Shown here: in pieces, positions 46,279 to 54,511 of the stretch
Layout of the letters: each line of letters begins with the position of its first letter
Numbering within the stretch: position 1 is the stretch's first letter
Source of the DNA: Collibacillus ludicampi
GTDB lineage: Bacteria > Bacillota > Bacilli > Tumebacillales > BOQE01
Length of the DNA stretch: 64,000 bases
Direction: 5' to 3'
Assembly (NCBI RefSeq): GCF_023705585.1
Contig: NZ_BOQE01000001.1
Location: 1,191,341-1,255,340, forward strand
Notes under the pieces: model-generated
Told to the model about the DNA's origin: nothing
The model's database searches: none
Seen by the model: only the letters and a program-made list of their open reading frames with translations
Position numbers and translations under genes: made by a program

Positions 46279-47354
46279 ATGTCTCTCTCCAGGATCTCAA
46301 AAATTTGACGTGCCCTAGAATCCCAGCTATTATTATAAATAAATTGCCTCAATTTTCGCTCATTCATTTTATGGAGTTTCCTATTTTTTGCTAATTCGAC
46401 TTGAGAGGATAGTTCTTCGACATCATTGTAAAGAAAAGCAATATCTTCGAACTTTTCGGTCTCCCTATATCTGACTACGAACGTAGGCTTTAAGTAAGCT
46501 GTATACTCATAAACCTTTACTGGATCCACTGATTCTACAAGACTATTCAACACGAACGGCATAATGAACGCATCTGCATCACGTGCATAACGCTTCAACT
46601 CTTCATACTTGACAGGTCCCGTGTAGTTAATCCTTTCATGGTGTGGCAAAGATACTTCGGATGGACCGATAATCGTAAACCGTATATCCTCATGTCTCCT
46701 CAAAAGTTCAAAAATAGAATTAAAGTCAAACCACTCGGAGATTGTCCCAAAATAGACGATATTAAAAAATCCGTCATCACCCTTTATATTTGAATCTTGA
46801 TAAGAATTATTAGGCTCCAGAGCATTATAAACCAAATGAACAGGCCGTCGAAACCCTCGCTCTCGCACCAATTCCTGTAAACGTTTTGATGAAACTAAAA
46901 CTATGTCGGCCCGCTCGAGTAGTTGATTCTCTAAAGATCGTAAGTATTCTATCGAATGATCGTCCTGTGGAAATGCTAAATAATCATCCATGCAGTCATA
47001 GATCAATTTACTGTATCTAATTTTTTCTAAATTTATAAATTGAAGAATGAAAGGAGATGTAATCCACACATAGTCATATTTGTTTTTAATCAGCTTATGT
47101 TTGTTAAAATTCACAATAGATTCGATCCACCTCAAAAAAAAGATCCTAGAAGAAAACGGAACTTTCCATAGAATGTTTTTACTCCTAAAAGACCCGGAAA
47201 TATCATTTTTTACAAGTCCCCTGACTTTTATATTTCGAATGAAAAACAAATCCACATAGTAAAAAGATGTCATTTTTTCCGCCAAGAAATGTGGTCTTTG
47301 TTTAATCCAGTTCCAATCAACGTGCATCAAATAGGCCATTCTCTTTAGCATCAT
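46275..47354 (-). CDS. Glycosyltransferase of the TuaH/GT1 group
   Basis: 359 residues, GT-B fold. The N-terminal YLMHVDWNWIKQRPHFLAE is characteristic of TuaH-like proteins; YDCMDDYLAFPQDD and DIVLVSSKRLQELV follow, and the donor half has VYFGTISEWFDFNS, DAFIMPFVLNSLVESVDPVK and VYEYTAYLKPT. The same motifs recur in the C-terminal domain of the protein at 48443, so the two are related by duplication or shared origin. No clear ribosome binding site for ATG 47354; the start may lie a few codons inside. Confidence 0.85.
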   Translation of the reverse strand: MMLKRMAYLMHVDWNWIKQRPHFLAEKMTSFYYVDLFFIRNIKVRGLVKNDISGSFRSKNILWKVPFSSRIFFLRWIESIVNFNKHKLIKNKYDYVWITSPFILQFINLEKIRYSKLIYDCMDDYLAFPQDDHSIEYLRSLENQLLERADIVLVSSKRLQELVRERGFRRPVHLVYNALEPNNSYQDSNIKGDDGFFNIVYFGTISEWFDFNSIFELLRRHEDIRFTIIGPSEVSLPHHERINYTGPVKYEELKRYARDADAFIMPFVLNSLVESVDPVKVYEYTAYLKPTFVVRYRETEKFEDIAFLYNDVEELSSQVELAKNRKLHKMNERKLRQFIYNNSWDSRARQIFEILERDI

Positions 47355-47412
47355 TTCCCCATTTTCTTATAAGTTGATCATAATGCTTCGTTGACATTGT
47401 TGATAATTAGCA

Positions 47413-48462
47413 CTAATGCTCCGAAAAAATTTGCTTCCAATCTTTTATGAAGGAATCGTTTGAAAAAATTTTTCTAAATTCTTTCATCCGGTCAACTGCA
47501 AGAGAGTACTTGTCGAGAATTCCTTTCAATTTTGCCACGGCCTCATCTGTATTACCCAGAGCATATAAAAATGTATCATCGTTGTTCACAAGTTCCCTAT
47601 GAGCAGGGATATCAGATAACAAAACAGGCAAATTAAAAGAAATCGCTTCGGCAGCCGAAAGCCCAAAACTCTCGCCCTTCGAGGTGGAAATAAAGATACC
47701 CCCATTCGATTTAATCAAAGCCATCAACATAGAAACTTTATGGAAACGGACAGGTGGCAAGTAAACAAGACGATTCACTATCTTTCGGGAATGAACGAGC
47801 TTCCAAAGATCGATATCTTGCATTACGTTACCGGCTAGTACCAGAATAAACCTGTCTCCCAGTTGATTTAAAGCTTTTGCAAAGATATCAATAAGTTCTT
47901 CAGTATTTTTATGTTTGTCCATTCGTCCCATATAAAATATTGGCGTTTTCCCCAAAAATCTATTTTCTAAAACAGAAATTTGTTCAGAAAGTCTTGATGG
48001 CACACAGTTTCTAAGTAAGTAAACTTTTGGTTTAAGTATTGAGGTTACTTCAGTCACTACCGTATCTTTGAAACTGCTCGAAGGAACTAGAATTCCCCCT
48101 ATCTGATCAGGAACAGTCTTAAGATAAGTCCTATTATTTTTATAGGAGGTATGACACTCTATATATATTTTGTTATGTTCTTTTACAAGATCAAATATTT
48201 CTGGGGTATCTATTGATAAGATTACGTCATAAGCATCAGGATTAATTGCATCAATAATACCAATGTATTCCATCAGTGCATTTTTTTCAATATATTTCCT
48301 GAAATTATTCAATCCCCCACCATCTTGAAGAAAATAAACATCTTGACGTATAAGTAATTCATTCGATTGAAAAGCATGTGCCCGATTAAGCAGAACTCTT
48401 TCAACCCCTCCCATTGTGGCCCATTTATAGATATAAAGTACCTTATTGACATTCATCTTCAT
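47413..48462 (-). CDS. GT4-family glycosyltransferase
   Basis: 349 residues, GT-B fold. Start LYIYKWATMGGVERVLLNRA is the GG(V/A)E acceptor motif; in the C-terminal half FYMGRMDKHKNTEELID and ISTSKGESFGLSAAEAISFN (E-x7-E) bind the nucleotide sugar. Overlaps the end of the upstream gene by 20 bases. Donor and acceptor unknown. Confidence 0.88.
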   Translation of the reverse strand: MKMNVNKVLYIYKWATMGGVERVLLNRAHAFQSNELLIRQDVYFLQDGGGLNNFRKYIEKNALMEYIGIIDAINPDAYDVILSIDTPEIFDLVKEHNKIYIECHTSYKNNRTYLKTVPDQIGGILVPSSSFKDTVVTEVTSILKPKVYLLRNCVPSRLSEQISVLENRFLGKTPIFYMGRMDKHKNTEELIDIFAKALNQLGDRFILVLAGNVMQDIDLWKLVHSRKIVNRLVYLPPVRFHKVSMLMALIKSNGGIFISTSKGESFGLSAAEAISFNLPVLLSDIPAHRELVNNDDTFLYALGNTDEAVAKLKGILDKYSLAVDRMKEFRKIFSNDSFIKDWKQIFSEH

Positions 48463-51193
48463 CTCGATATATCCTTTGCCAGTAATTTGTTCTTTTACAC
48501 AGATTTTCTAATTTCCTAAACCTAGCATCCCATGTCGTAGATGCTAAAAAAGCAATACGTTCTGGATTCAACCTTTTTTCACGGATTGTTTGAGCATACA
48601 TATTCTTTATGGCATCAGCCACCAACATTCTGTTACCACAATAAAAAACACCCGGATAATCCTTAATATGTTCAATTCCTGTAACGATGGTTGGTAATCC
48701 GAAAAACATATACTCATAAACCTTGATAGGATCAACTGCTTGTGACAATTTGCTATCGATAAAAGGTATAATTCCGATATGCCAATGTTTTACATATTTA
48801 TGCAATTCGTTCGGTGGAACTTTTCCGTAGAATCGTATATTTGGTTTTTTACGAATCTCTTGTTGAATTTCATTAGATGCGCCATACCCGATAAGATGAA
48901 AAACCATGTTACTATTATTCTCAACTATGTTGAATACAAGATCCCAGTCAAACCATGATTCTGTCAAATGTCCGAAGTAACCAACATGAATCTTATTCTC
49001 ACCTGTAGGTTCTTTTAAAGAGATATCACCATGTTTTAATAGCAATGGGTCGTACCCATTACCAACTACATGTATATCGGTCCTTAAATGTGTAAATTTC
49101 GATTTGAGAGGTTCCGAAACGGCGACAACAAGATCAGAAGTAACCAATACTGCTTCCTCAATCTCTTTGTTGTACCAAGGAGCCTGATCTACCCTCCCAA
49201 ACTCTTCCCAGTCATCGAGAATGTCGTAGATCAAAGAGAATCCAAGCTCCCGAACTAAACGAATTGTGCCATAAAAGCCATGATCAGGAATGGTAATAAA
49301 GTACAATTTGTCACTAACAACCGAAAACAAGTTTAACAAATCTATCTGGGATATGAAGTCAAATTTTGGTATTTGGAAGATATTTCTATATACCTCTTGG
49401 TAACCCTTAGACTGCAATTCATCTGGTTTCCACTGCCACGCTACGTACAAAACACCGTAATTGTTTTTTGCCAGAAACTTAGCCAAATTGATTGTACGTT
49501 GATTGTATAATTCATCAAATTCGAAAGCGGCCGAGATTACGGCAATACCACTAATTTCACCTCTGTTGAAACGATCAACTAGTGTATTGATGATCGCTAA
49601 AAAAGTATTACTTTCAGTAAGCGGTTTATTTCTAGCTTTTAACTCCGAGTATACCTTATAAATTAAAGCTCTTGTGCCATCCCTCTTCCATTTCCTCAAC
49701 GCTTTATAGATTGTTCGAGTGAACGGATTGCTATCACGTAATTTGTAGTATTTGCTTGCGATTTTCCAAAAATTGGACGAATAGATGATTAGCAACTCTT
49801 CCGTCATTTGATTTAATTGCACTTTGATCTTTGAAAGTTGGTCATTCAGATCATTAATATGTTCGTCTTTTTTTGTATTTGACTCAATGAATTGCTTAAT
49901 CTGAATTTCTTTATCTACAATTTTTTGAGTTAACTGCTGAATTAGTTGGTCTCTTTGAGCCAATTCCTGTTTAAGTCTTCCTAGTTCTTTAATTTTCTTT
50001 TCGAACTCTGATAACATTGTAGTATATTGCTCTTTCCAAGCAGATTCTTTCTGTTCCACTGACGTCTTTAATACTTGGATCTGTTCTGACATATCCTGAA
50101 ACTTTTTCCTCAATCTTTGACGAACTAGTGAGTTACCACTGTTTGTTTGAAAACCATCTAACAATCGAATTATAGCTTCCCATGCTCTAGTAATTGATTC
50201 TGAACCCTTAATCGGAAATAATCTGTCCGCAAGCTGCTTTCTCTTATTAATGTAATCTTCATCTGTTAACGCACAATCCAGTAATTTCTTTATTTCAGAT
50301 GCATTGTTCGTATGAGGCACCAAATTATCATAAATGATTTGCTGTTCCAATGAAGGTTTTCCTTCGAATGGCTCAGGTGGTACTGGTTGAAACACAACCA
50401 CAGGAATATCATTTGCAATCGCATCAAATATAGCACCAGAACCATCCGATAATACAACATCAGTTTCTTGTAAAAGTTCAGCCAAAGAGCGATCGTAATC
50501 GGCCACTTTTCCTATTCGATTAGCGATTTTAACCCTTTCCGGCTCCAAAAACAAAGTGCCGTGGTGCAATCGTATTGTGATATCATACTGATCATGTATG
50601 TTTTTAAATTCTTTTTCAAGGTGCTCGATCGAGCATGCAGACCCATAAGTAGGTAAATACAATAGACGTCGTTTCCCTACCCGTCTGTTTTTATCTACTT
50701 GTTTAAATTCTGCAAATCGAATGGGACCAATTTTTTGAGTCAACGCATATCCACTTAAAAATGACTCATCATATGGACCATAACAGAGTATCAAGTCATA
50801 ATTAACGTTCCAAACATCAAAATTCCAAGTCTCCTTCGCTAATCCATATAGAAAACGTACATTACATTCCGATTTCGGCATAATCGGATACAATTGTGAA
50901 CTTATTACAATTTTATAAACTTCATCGGGAATCCTTTGCAAAATTCTTGGGTGATACCCCTTTCTAATCAAATGTTCTTCCGTGGCTTTTACCATCGAAC
51001 CCCATTGAGGATCTACAAAACCTGGTAAAAAAATATCAATTTTGAATGGACTACTTTTCAACAGAGGTTCCATTACTTCAAACAGCGTGATATTATGAAT
51101 GACCAGAGCAATTTGGGATTCAGAGGACTTGTTTTCTTGGTCAGGAAAACAAAATGAACTAGAATGTACATGGCTTTGTAATAATTCATTCAT
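48443..51193 (-). CDS. Large three-part protein: glycerophosphotransferase-like domain, coiled coil, GT1-like domain
   Basis: 916 residues. Part 1 (about 1-365) has the GT-B-like fold of TagF/TagB-type polymerases: TIRLHHGTLFLEPERVKIAN, then ETDVVLSDGSGAIFDAIAND, the place of the usual DYSS motif. Part 2 (about 370-490) is a predicted coiled coil of some 100 residues (SEFEKKIKELGRLKQELAQR, QLIQQLTQKIVDKEIQIKQF). Part 3 (about 560-910) is a GT1/TuaH-like transferase with YDILDDWEEFGRVDQAPWY and LSQAVDPIKVYEYMFFGLPT. AAGGTG stands six bases before ATG 51193. Next to a cytidylyltransferase-like gene and Wzm/Wzt. The layout recalls WbdD, which caps O9a chains and measures their length with a coiled coil; that role is inferred. 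Confidence 0.82.
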   Translation of the reverse strand: MNELLQSHVHSSSFCFPDQENKSSESQIALVIHNITLFEVMEPLLKSSPFKIDIFLPGFVDPQWGSMVKATEEHLIRKGYHPRILQRIPDEVYKIVISSQLYPIMPKSECNVRFLYGLAKETWNFDVWNVNYDLILCYGPYDESFLSGYALTQKIGPIRFAEFKQVDKNRRVGKRRLLYLPTYGSACSIEHLEKEFKNIHDQYDITIRLHHGTLFLEPERVKIANRIGKVADYDRSLAELLQETDVVLSDGSGAIFDAIANDIPVVVFQPVPPEPFEGKPSLEQQIIYDNLVPHTNNASEIKKLLDCALTDEDYINKRKQLADRLFPIKGSESITRAWEAIIRLLDGFQTNSGNSLVRQRLRKKFQDMSEQIQVLKTSVEQKESAWKEQYTTMLSEFEKKIKELGRLKQELAQRDQLIQQLTQKIVDKEIQIKQFIESNTKKDEHINDLNDQLSKIKVQLNQMTEELLIIYSSNFWKIASKYYKLRDSNPFTRTIYKALRKWKRDGTRALIYKVYSELKARNKPLTESNTFLAIINTLVDRFNRGEISGIAVISAAFEFDELYNQRTINLAKFLAKNNYGVLYVAWQWKPDELQSKGYQEVYRNIFQIPKFDFISQIDLLNLFSVVSDKLYFITIPDHGFYGTIRLVRELGFSLIYDILDDWEEFGRVDQAPWYNKEIEEAVLVTSDLVVAVSEPLKSKFTHLRTDIHVVGNGYDPLLLKHGDISLKEPTGENKIHVGYFGHLTESWFDWDLVFNIVENNSNMVFHLIGYGASNEIQQEIRKKPNIRFYGKVPPNELHKYVKHWHIGIIPFIDSKLSQAVDPIKVYEYMFFGLPTIVTGIEHIKDYPGVFYCGNRMLVADAIKNMYAQTIREKRLNPERIAFLASTTWDARFRKLENLCKRTNYWQRIYRDEDECQ

Positions 51194-51203
51194 TCTTATC
51201 ACC

Positions 51204-51914
51204 TTAAACCTTCTCCCACATCTGAACTGCACGTCGATAATCTTCAATAGTATCTATTTCTATGCAGCTCAATCCACTAAGATCGGCTATATGCAAAGGT
51301 ATTTCTTTCATGGCACATTCAACCGCGGCTTCAAAATATTGACTATTAACATTCTCTCTCTTCATCCACCATTCCAGACATTCAATAAGTTTGCGAGAAA
51401 ATTTCTCATCAAAATATGCAAGTCCTATAAATTCTCCTAAAGCTTTATCAGGAGAAGCAATTTTCGATAGCTGAACAACAACGCCTTCATTATTAATTAT
51501 TACCTTAACTTCCTCTTCTTCACATCTACCTGGTACAACTCCAATTTTTGACCCACCAAAATCAAATCGGGACAAGATTTCTTCGTCAAACATAACATCT
51601 CCATTTAATAACCAAAAACCTTTTGACATGTATTCCTTCGCATGCCATAACGAAACCAGAGTATTTGTAGTTCTGTAATTTTGATTTTGTACAAGTACAA
51701 ACTCTCCAGACAAGTTGGTTATCTTTTCTCTTATCTTCTCCCATTGATATCCAACTACAAGAACAAACCTTTGAACGCCATTATTATAAAATTGTCTAAT
51801 GGCCTTCTCCAACAATGTCTGACCGCCTATTTCCAAAAGACACTTGGGACGGTCAGCCGTTAACGATCCCAATCTCGTCCCTCGACCAGCACATAATATT
51901 ACAGCCGTCCTCAT
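51204..51914 (-). CDS. Sugar/choline-phosphate nucleotidyltransferase (LicC-like)
   Basis: 236 residues. MRTAVILCAGRGTRLGSLT and DRPKCLLEIGGQTLLEKA are the NTP-transferase start; VVGYQWEKI, QNQNYRTTNTLVSLWHAKEY and WLLNGDVMFDEEIL follow as in phosphocholine cytidylyltransferase LicC and related enzymes. EIDTIEDYRRA ends the fold. It probably makes a CDP-activated small alcohol or sugar. It is ten bases upstream of the glycerophosphotransferase-like gene, which would use such a donor. The exact substrate cannot be told from the sequence. Confidence 0.85.
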   Translation of the reverse strand: MRTAVILCAGRGTRLGSLTADRPKCLLEIGGQTLLEKAIRQFYNNGVQRFVLVVGYQWEKIREKITNLSGEFVLVQNQNYRTTNTLVSLWHAKEYMSKGFWLLNGDVMFDEEILSRFDFGGSKIGVVPGRCEEEEVKVIINNEGVVVQLSKIASPDKALGEFIGLAYFDEKFSRKLIECLEWWMKRENVNSQYFEAAVECAMKEIPLHIADLSGLSCIEIDTIEDYRRAVQMWEKV

Positions 51915-51944
51915 AACAGTGTACCTCCCTTATACTACCGCTTT

Positions 51945-53300
51945 TTAAACGGAAGCCACAGATTCTTTGATATTTAAATTGACAATATTGTACGTAAGCT
52001 CGTTAGGAACATATAACAATCCCGGCACATAATTTTGACCTTCTAATGGTGGAACTTCAAAAAAGATCGCTACATTCACACAATCAAGAAATATTGGTTC
52101 AATTGGTTTCGGCTTTAGTCCCAAAGATACTGAGTACGAGCCTGGTGCAAGAATATTTTTAAATGTGAATTCAACCTCTAAAATAGTTCCTTTTTTTATA
52201 GGGGGTAACAAACGGTTTAGATTGAATATGTTCATGCCGAAGACGTCTTGGCCGTTCCGGTTACGCACCATGTATCCAACCGTACCTTCAGTGTCAATGT
52301 CAGAGTAATATTCGGCAACTAATCGAAAGACAACCTCTTCACCAAATGGGATAATATGTGTCGGTTTAGAATCTACTAAGGCTTCTGCCCTAATGAATCG
52401 GGCATGCCCAGTTCCAGACCGAAACTGACTCACTCTTCTCGTAAACTCTGGATCCTCACTTAATTCTTTAGAGATCTGATTATGCCTCATATCCTTTTTT
52501 TCTAATTTAGGCTTTGCAGCGAGTTCTGCAATTGACTTAAGCTTAGAGGTAACAATTTGCTGGTTAATCAGTCTTTCATAAGTTTCTGTGACCATTTGTA
52601 TATCTCCAGCAGTGTGAATTCGCCCTTGATCCAATAAAATCCCCTTGTTACAGAAAGATCTCACCACTTCCAAAGAATGAGATACAAAAATCACAGTTCT
52701 GCTGTTGACCCATTCCCTGATTTTTTCCATACATTTAGCCGTGAAGTAAGCATCTCCTACGCTTAACGTCTCGTCTACGATTAAAATATCTGGGTCAACA
52801 TTGATCGCAACTGAAAATGCAAGCCTAGCAAACATACCGCTTGAGTACATTTTGACAGGTTGAAAAATGAAATCACCTATATCCGCAAACTCGATGATTT
52901 CATCCAATTTTTTATCGATTTCCTGCTTTGATAAACCCATAATCGTACCATATAGGTATATGTTCTCAATTCCGGTCAATTCAAGATTAAATCCTGCTCC
53001 AAGCTCAAGAAGCGCTGCAATTTTCCCATTGACACTGATCGTGCCAGAAGTAGGCTGCAAAATCCCTGTAATAAGTTTAAGAAGAGTCGATTTTCCTGAA
53101 CCATTTCTCCCTATAATTCCAAGTGTATCACCCATTTTCACCTGAAATGAGATATCCTTAAGCGCATGAAATTCTTTATGATATTTTTTTTTGAATGGAT
53201 GAATGGATTCTTTTAATCTATCTATAGGATTTTCATACAATTTATAAGTTTTTGAAACACCTTTCACATCGATCATTACCTTATCCTTATCAATAATCAC
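51945..53300 (-). CDS. wzt: ABC transporter ATPase with C-terminal glycan-binding domain (Wzt-like)
   Basis: 451 residues. ATPase (about 1-250): Walker A IIGRNGSGKSTLLKLITGIL, Q-loop region, signature MYSSGMFARLAFSVA, Walker B DILIVDETLSVGD. The C-terminal part (about 290-435) is a beta-rich Wzt_C-like domain (VGYMVRNRNGQDVFGMNI, GSYSVSLGLKP), which in O-antigen exporters binds the capped chain end. It powers export of the lipid-linked glycan with the permease encoded just upstream. GTG 53300 has GAGGTG five bases away; an ATG at 53276 is an alternative. Confidence 0.94.
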   Translation of the reverse strand: MIIDKDKVMIDVKGVSKTYKLYENPIDRLKESIHPFKKKYHKEFHALKDISFQVKMGDTLGIIGRNGSGKSTLLKLITGILQPTSGTISVNGKIAALLELGAGFNLELTGIENIYLYGTIMGLSKQEIDKKLDEIIEFADIGDFIFQPVKMYSSGMFARLAFSVAINVDPDILIVDETLSVGDAYFTAKCMEKIREWVNSRTVIFVSHSLEVVRSFCNKGILLDQGRIHTAGDIQMVTETYERLINQQIVTSKLKSIAELAAKPKLEKKDMRHNQISKELSEDPEFTRRVSQFRSGTGHARFIRAEALVDSKPTHIIPFGEEVVFRLVAEYYSDIDTEGTVGYMVRNRNGQDVFGMNIFNLNRLLPPIKKGTILEVEFTFKNILAPGSYSVSLGLKPKPIEPIFLDCVNVAIFFEVPPLEGQNYVPGLLYVPNELTYNIVNLNIKESVASV

Positions 53301-53309
53301 GATATCACC

Positions 53310-54119
53310 TCAAATCACGTCGGAAAAATGCGGCCTTAGTTTTTTAAACAATGAACCCCCGATGATAATCACAAGAAATGTTAATATCCAAAAATAAAAT
53401 GTAAGTTTAGGTTCTTCCCAAAACCACTTGTGATATATAAATGCATTTCTGTAACCCTCAACAATATAATAAAGAGGATTAAGTTTTACCACGAAATGAT
53501 AATTTGGGGGAAGAATCTTAAATGACCAGAAAATCGGGGTCAGCCAGAATAAAAATTGAAGTAACATCCCAACGATTTGACCGATATCTTTGAGAAATAC
53601 AATCAATGCTGATGTAATCCATGAGATCCCTAGAACTAATAGAACAGAAGCAATCAGATAATAAAAAACCTGGAGATAGTAAATCTGAAAACCGAATCCA
53701 TAAACCCAAAACATTATAAAAAGAAGAAGTATAAAAAATACATGTATAAATAAAGATGATAAGATCTTAATCAAAGGCAGGATACTAACTTTGAAAACCA
53801 CTTTTTTTACAAGATAACCATTCTCTATAATTGACGTTGTTGCGTTTGTCACACTATCGGAAAAAAACATCCATGGAACCATGCCTGCCATTAACCAGAG
53901 GATAAAAGGAAAATTATCAACAGGCATTGACTTGAAACCAACCTGAAAAACAAACCACAAAATTAAGATGTTGATTGTTGGTTGCACAAATGCCCAAAGA
54001 ATCCCTAAATACGAACCCAAGTATCGAAGTTGAATATCTTTTTTTGTGAGTTCAAAGATGATATGCCTTAGTTTAACAATTTCACGCAGTGAACGAATTA
54101 CACTTCTCATTAACTCCAT
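53310..54119 (-). CDS. wzm: ABC-2 type glycan export permease (Wzm/TagG-like)
   Basis: About 269 residues with six TM helices. RYLGSYLGILWAFVQPTINI, LMAGMVPWMFFSDSV and the late YYIVEGYRNAFIYHKWF are typical of Wzm/TagG permeases. It forms the channel for the polymer exported with the Wzt-like ATPase ten bases downstream. The start is uncertain: the frame is open to 54236, but ATG 54119 (AAAGGA nearby) gives the usual N-terminus. Confidence 0.92.
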   Translation of the reverse strand: MELMRSVIRSLREIVKLRHIIFELTKKDIQLRYLGSYLGILWAFVQPTINILILWFVFQVGFKSMPVDNFPFILWLMAGMVPWMFFSDSVTNATTSIIENGYLVKKVVFKVSILPLIKILSSLFIHVFFILLLFIMFWVYGFGFQIYYLQVFYYLIASVLLVLGISWITSALIVFLKDIGQIVGMLLQFLFWLTPIFWSFKILPPNYHFVVKLNPLYYIVEGYRNAFIYHKWFWEEPKLTFYFWILTFLVIIIGGSLFKKLRPHFSDVI

Positions 54120-54511
54120 AATCCTTTCATCCTTCTGTTCAGCCACTCTCGACGTTTCTAGCATCATGATAAATGATATTTTATAAATAGAAAGAGTGAG
54201 AGGCTGACACTCGTATTCCGAATGTTCTCTCACCAAAGGAATTAGTAATATTTAAGCCTCATTTATAACACTATATTGCTCCTATAGTTCTTAGAGTACA
54301 GAAAAAATCAAGAACGTGCCAATAACATACCGATCAACTACAGACTTTTTCATAATGTGAACTCTTTAAGCTTATTTCTATTTACTCCCCCAAAGATTAA
54401 AAATACAATCATTCATTAATAACATGGTTGACATTCGAACGTTCTGTGATCGCCCAAATGTCTTTCTAGTTAATTTACGTGAAATTTACTATCTATCCAT
54501 TCAGCTCAAGT
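54120..54511 (-). other. Intergenic stretch inside the glycan operon
   Basis: A+T-rich gap between the ligase-like gene and wzm, long compared with all other spacings of the operon. The part up to 54236 is an open in-frame extension of wzm. The remainder probably holds a promoter for wzm onwards. I see no terminator. Confidence 0.35.
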
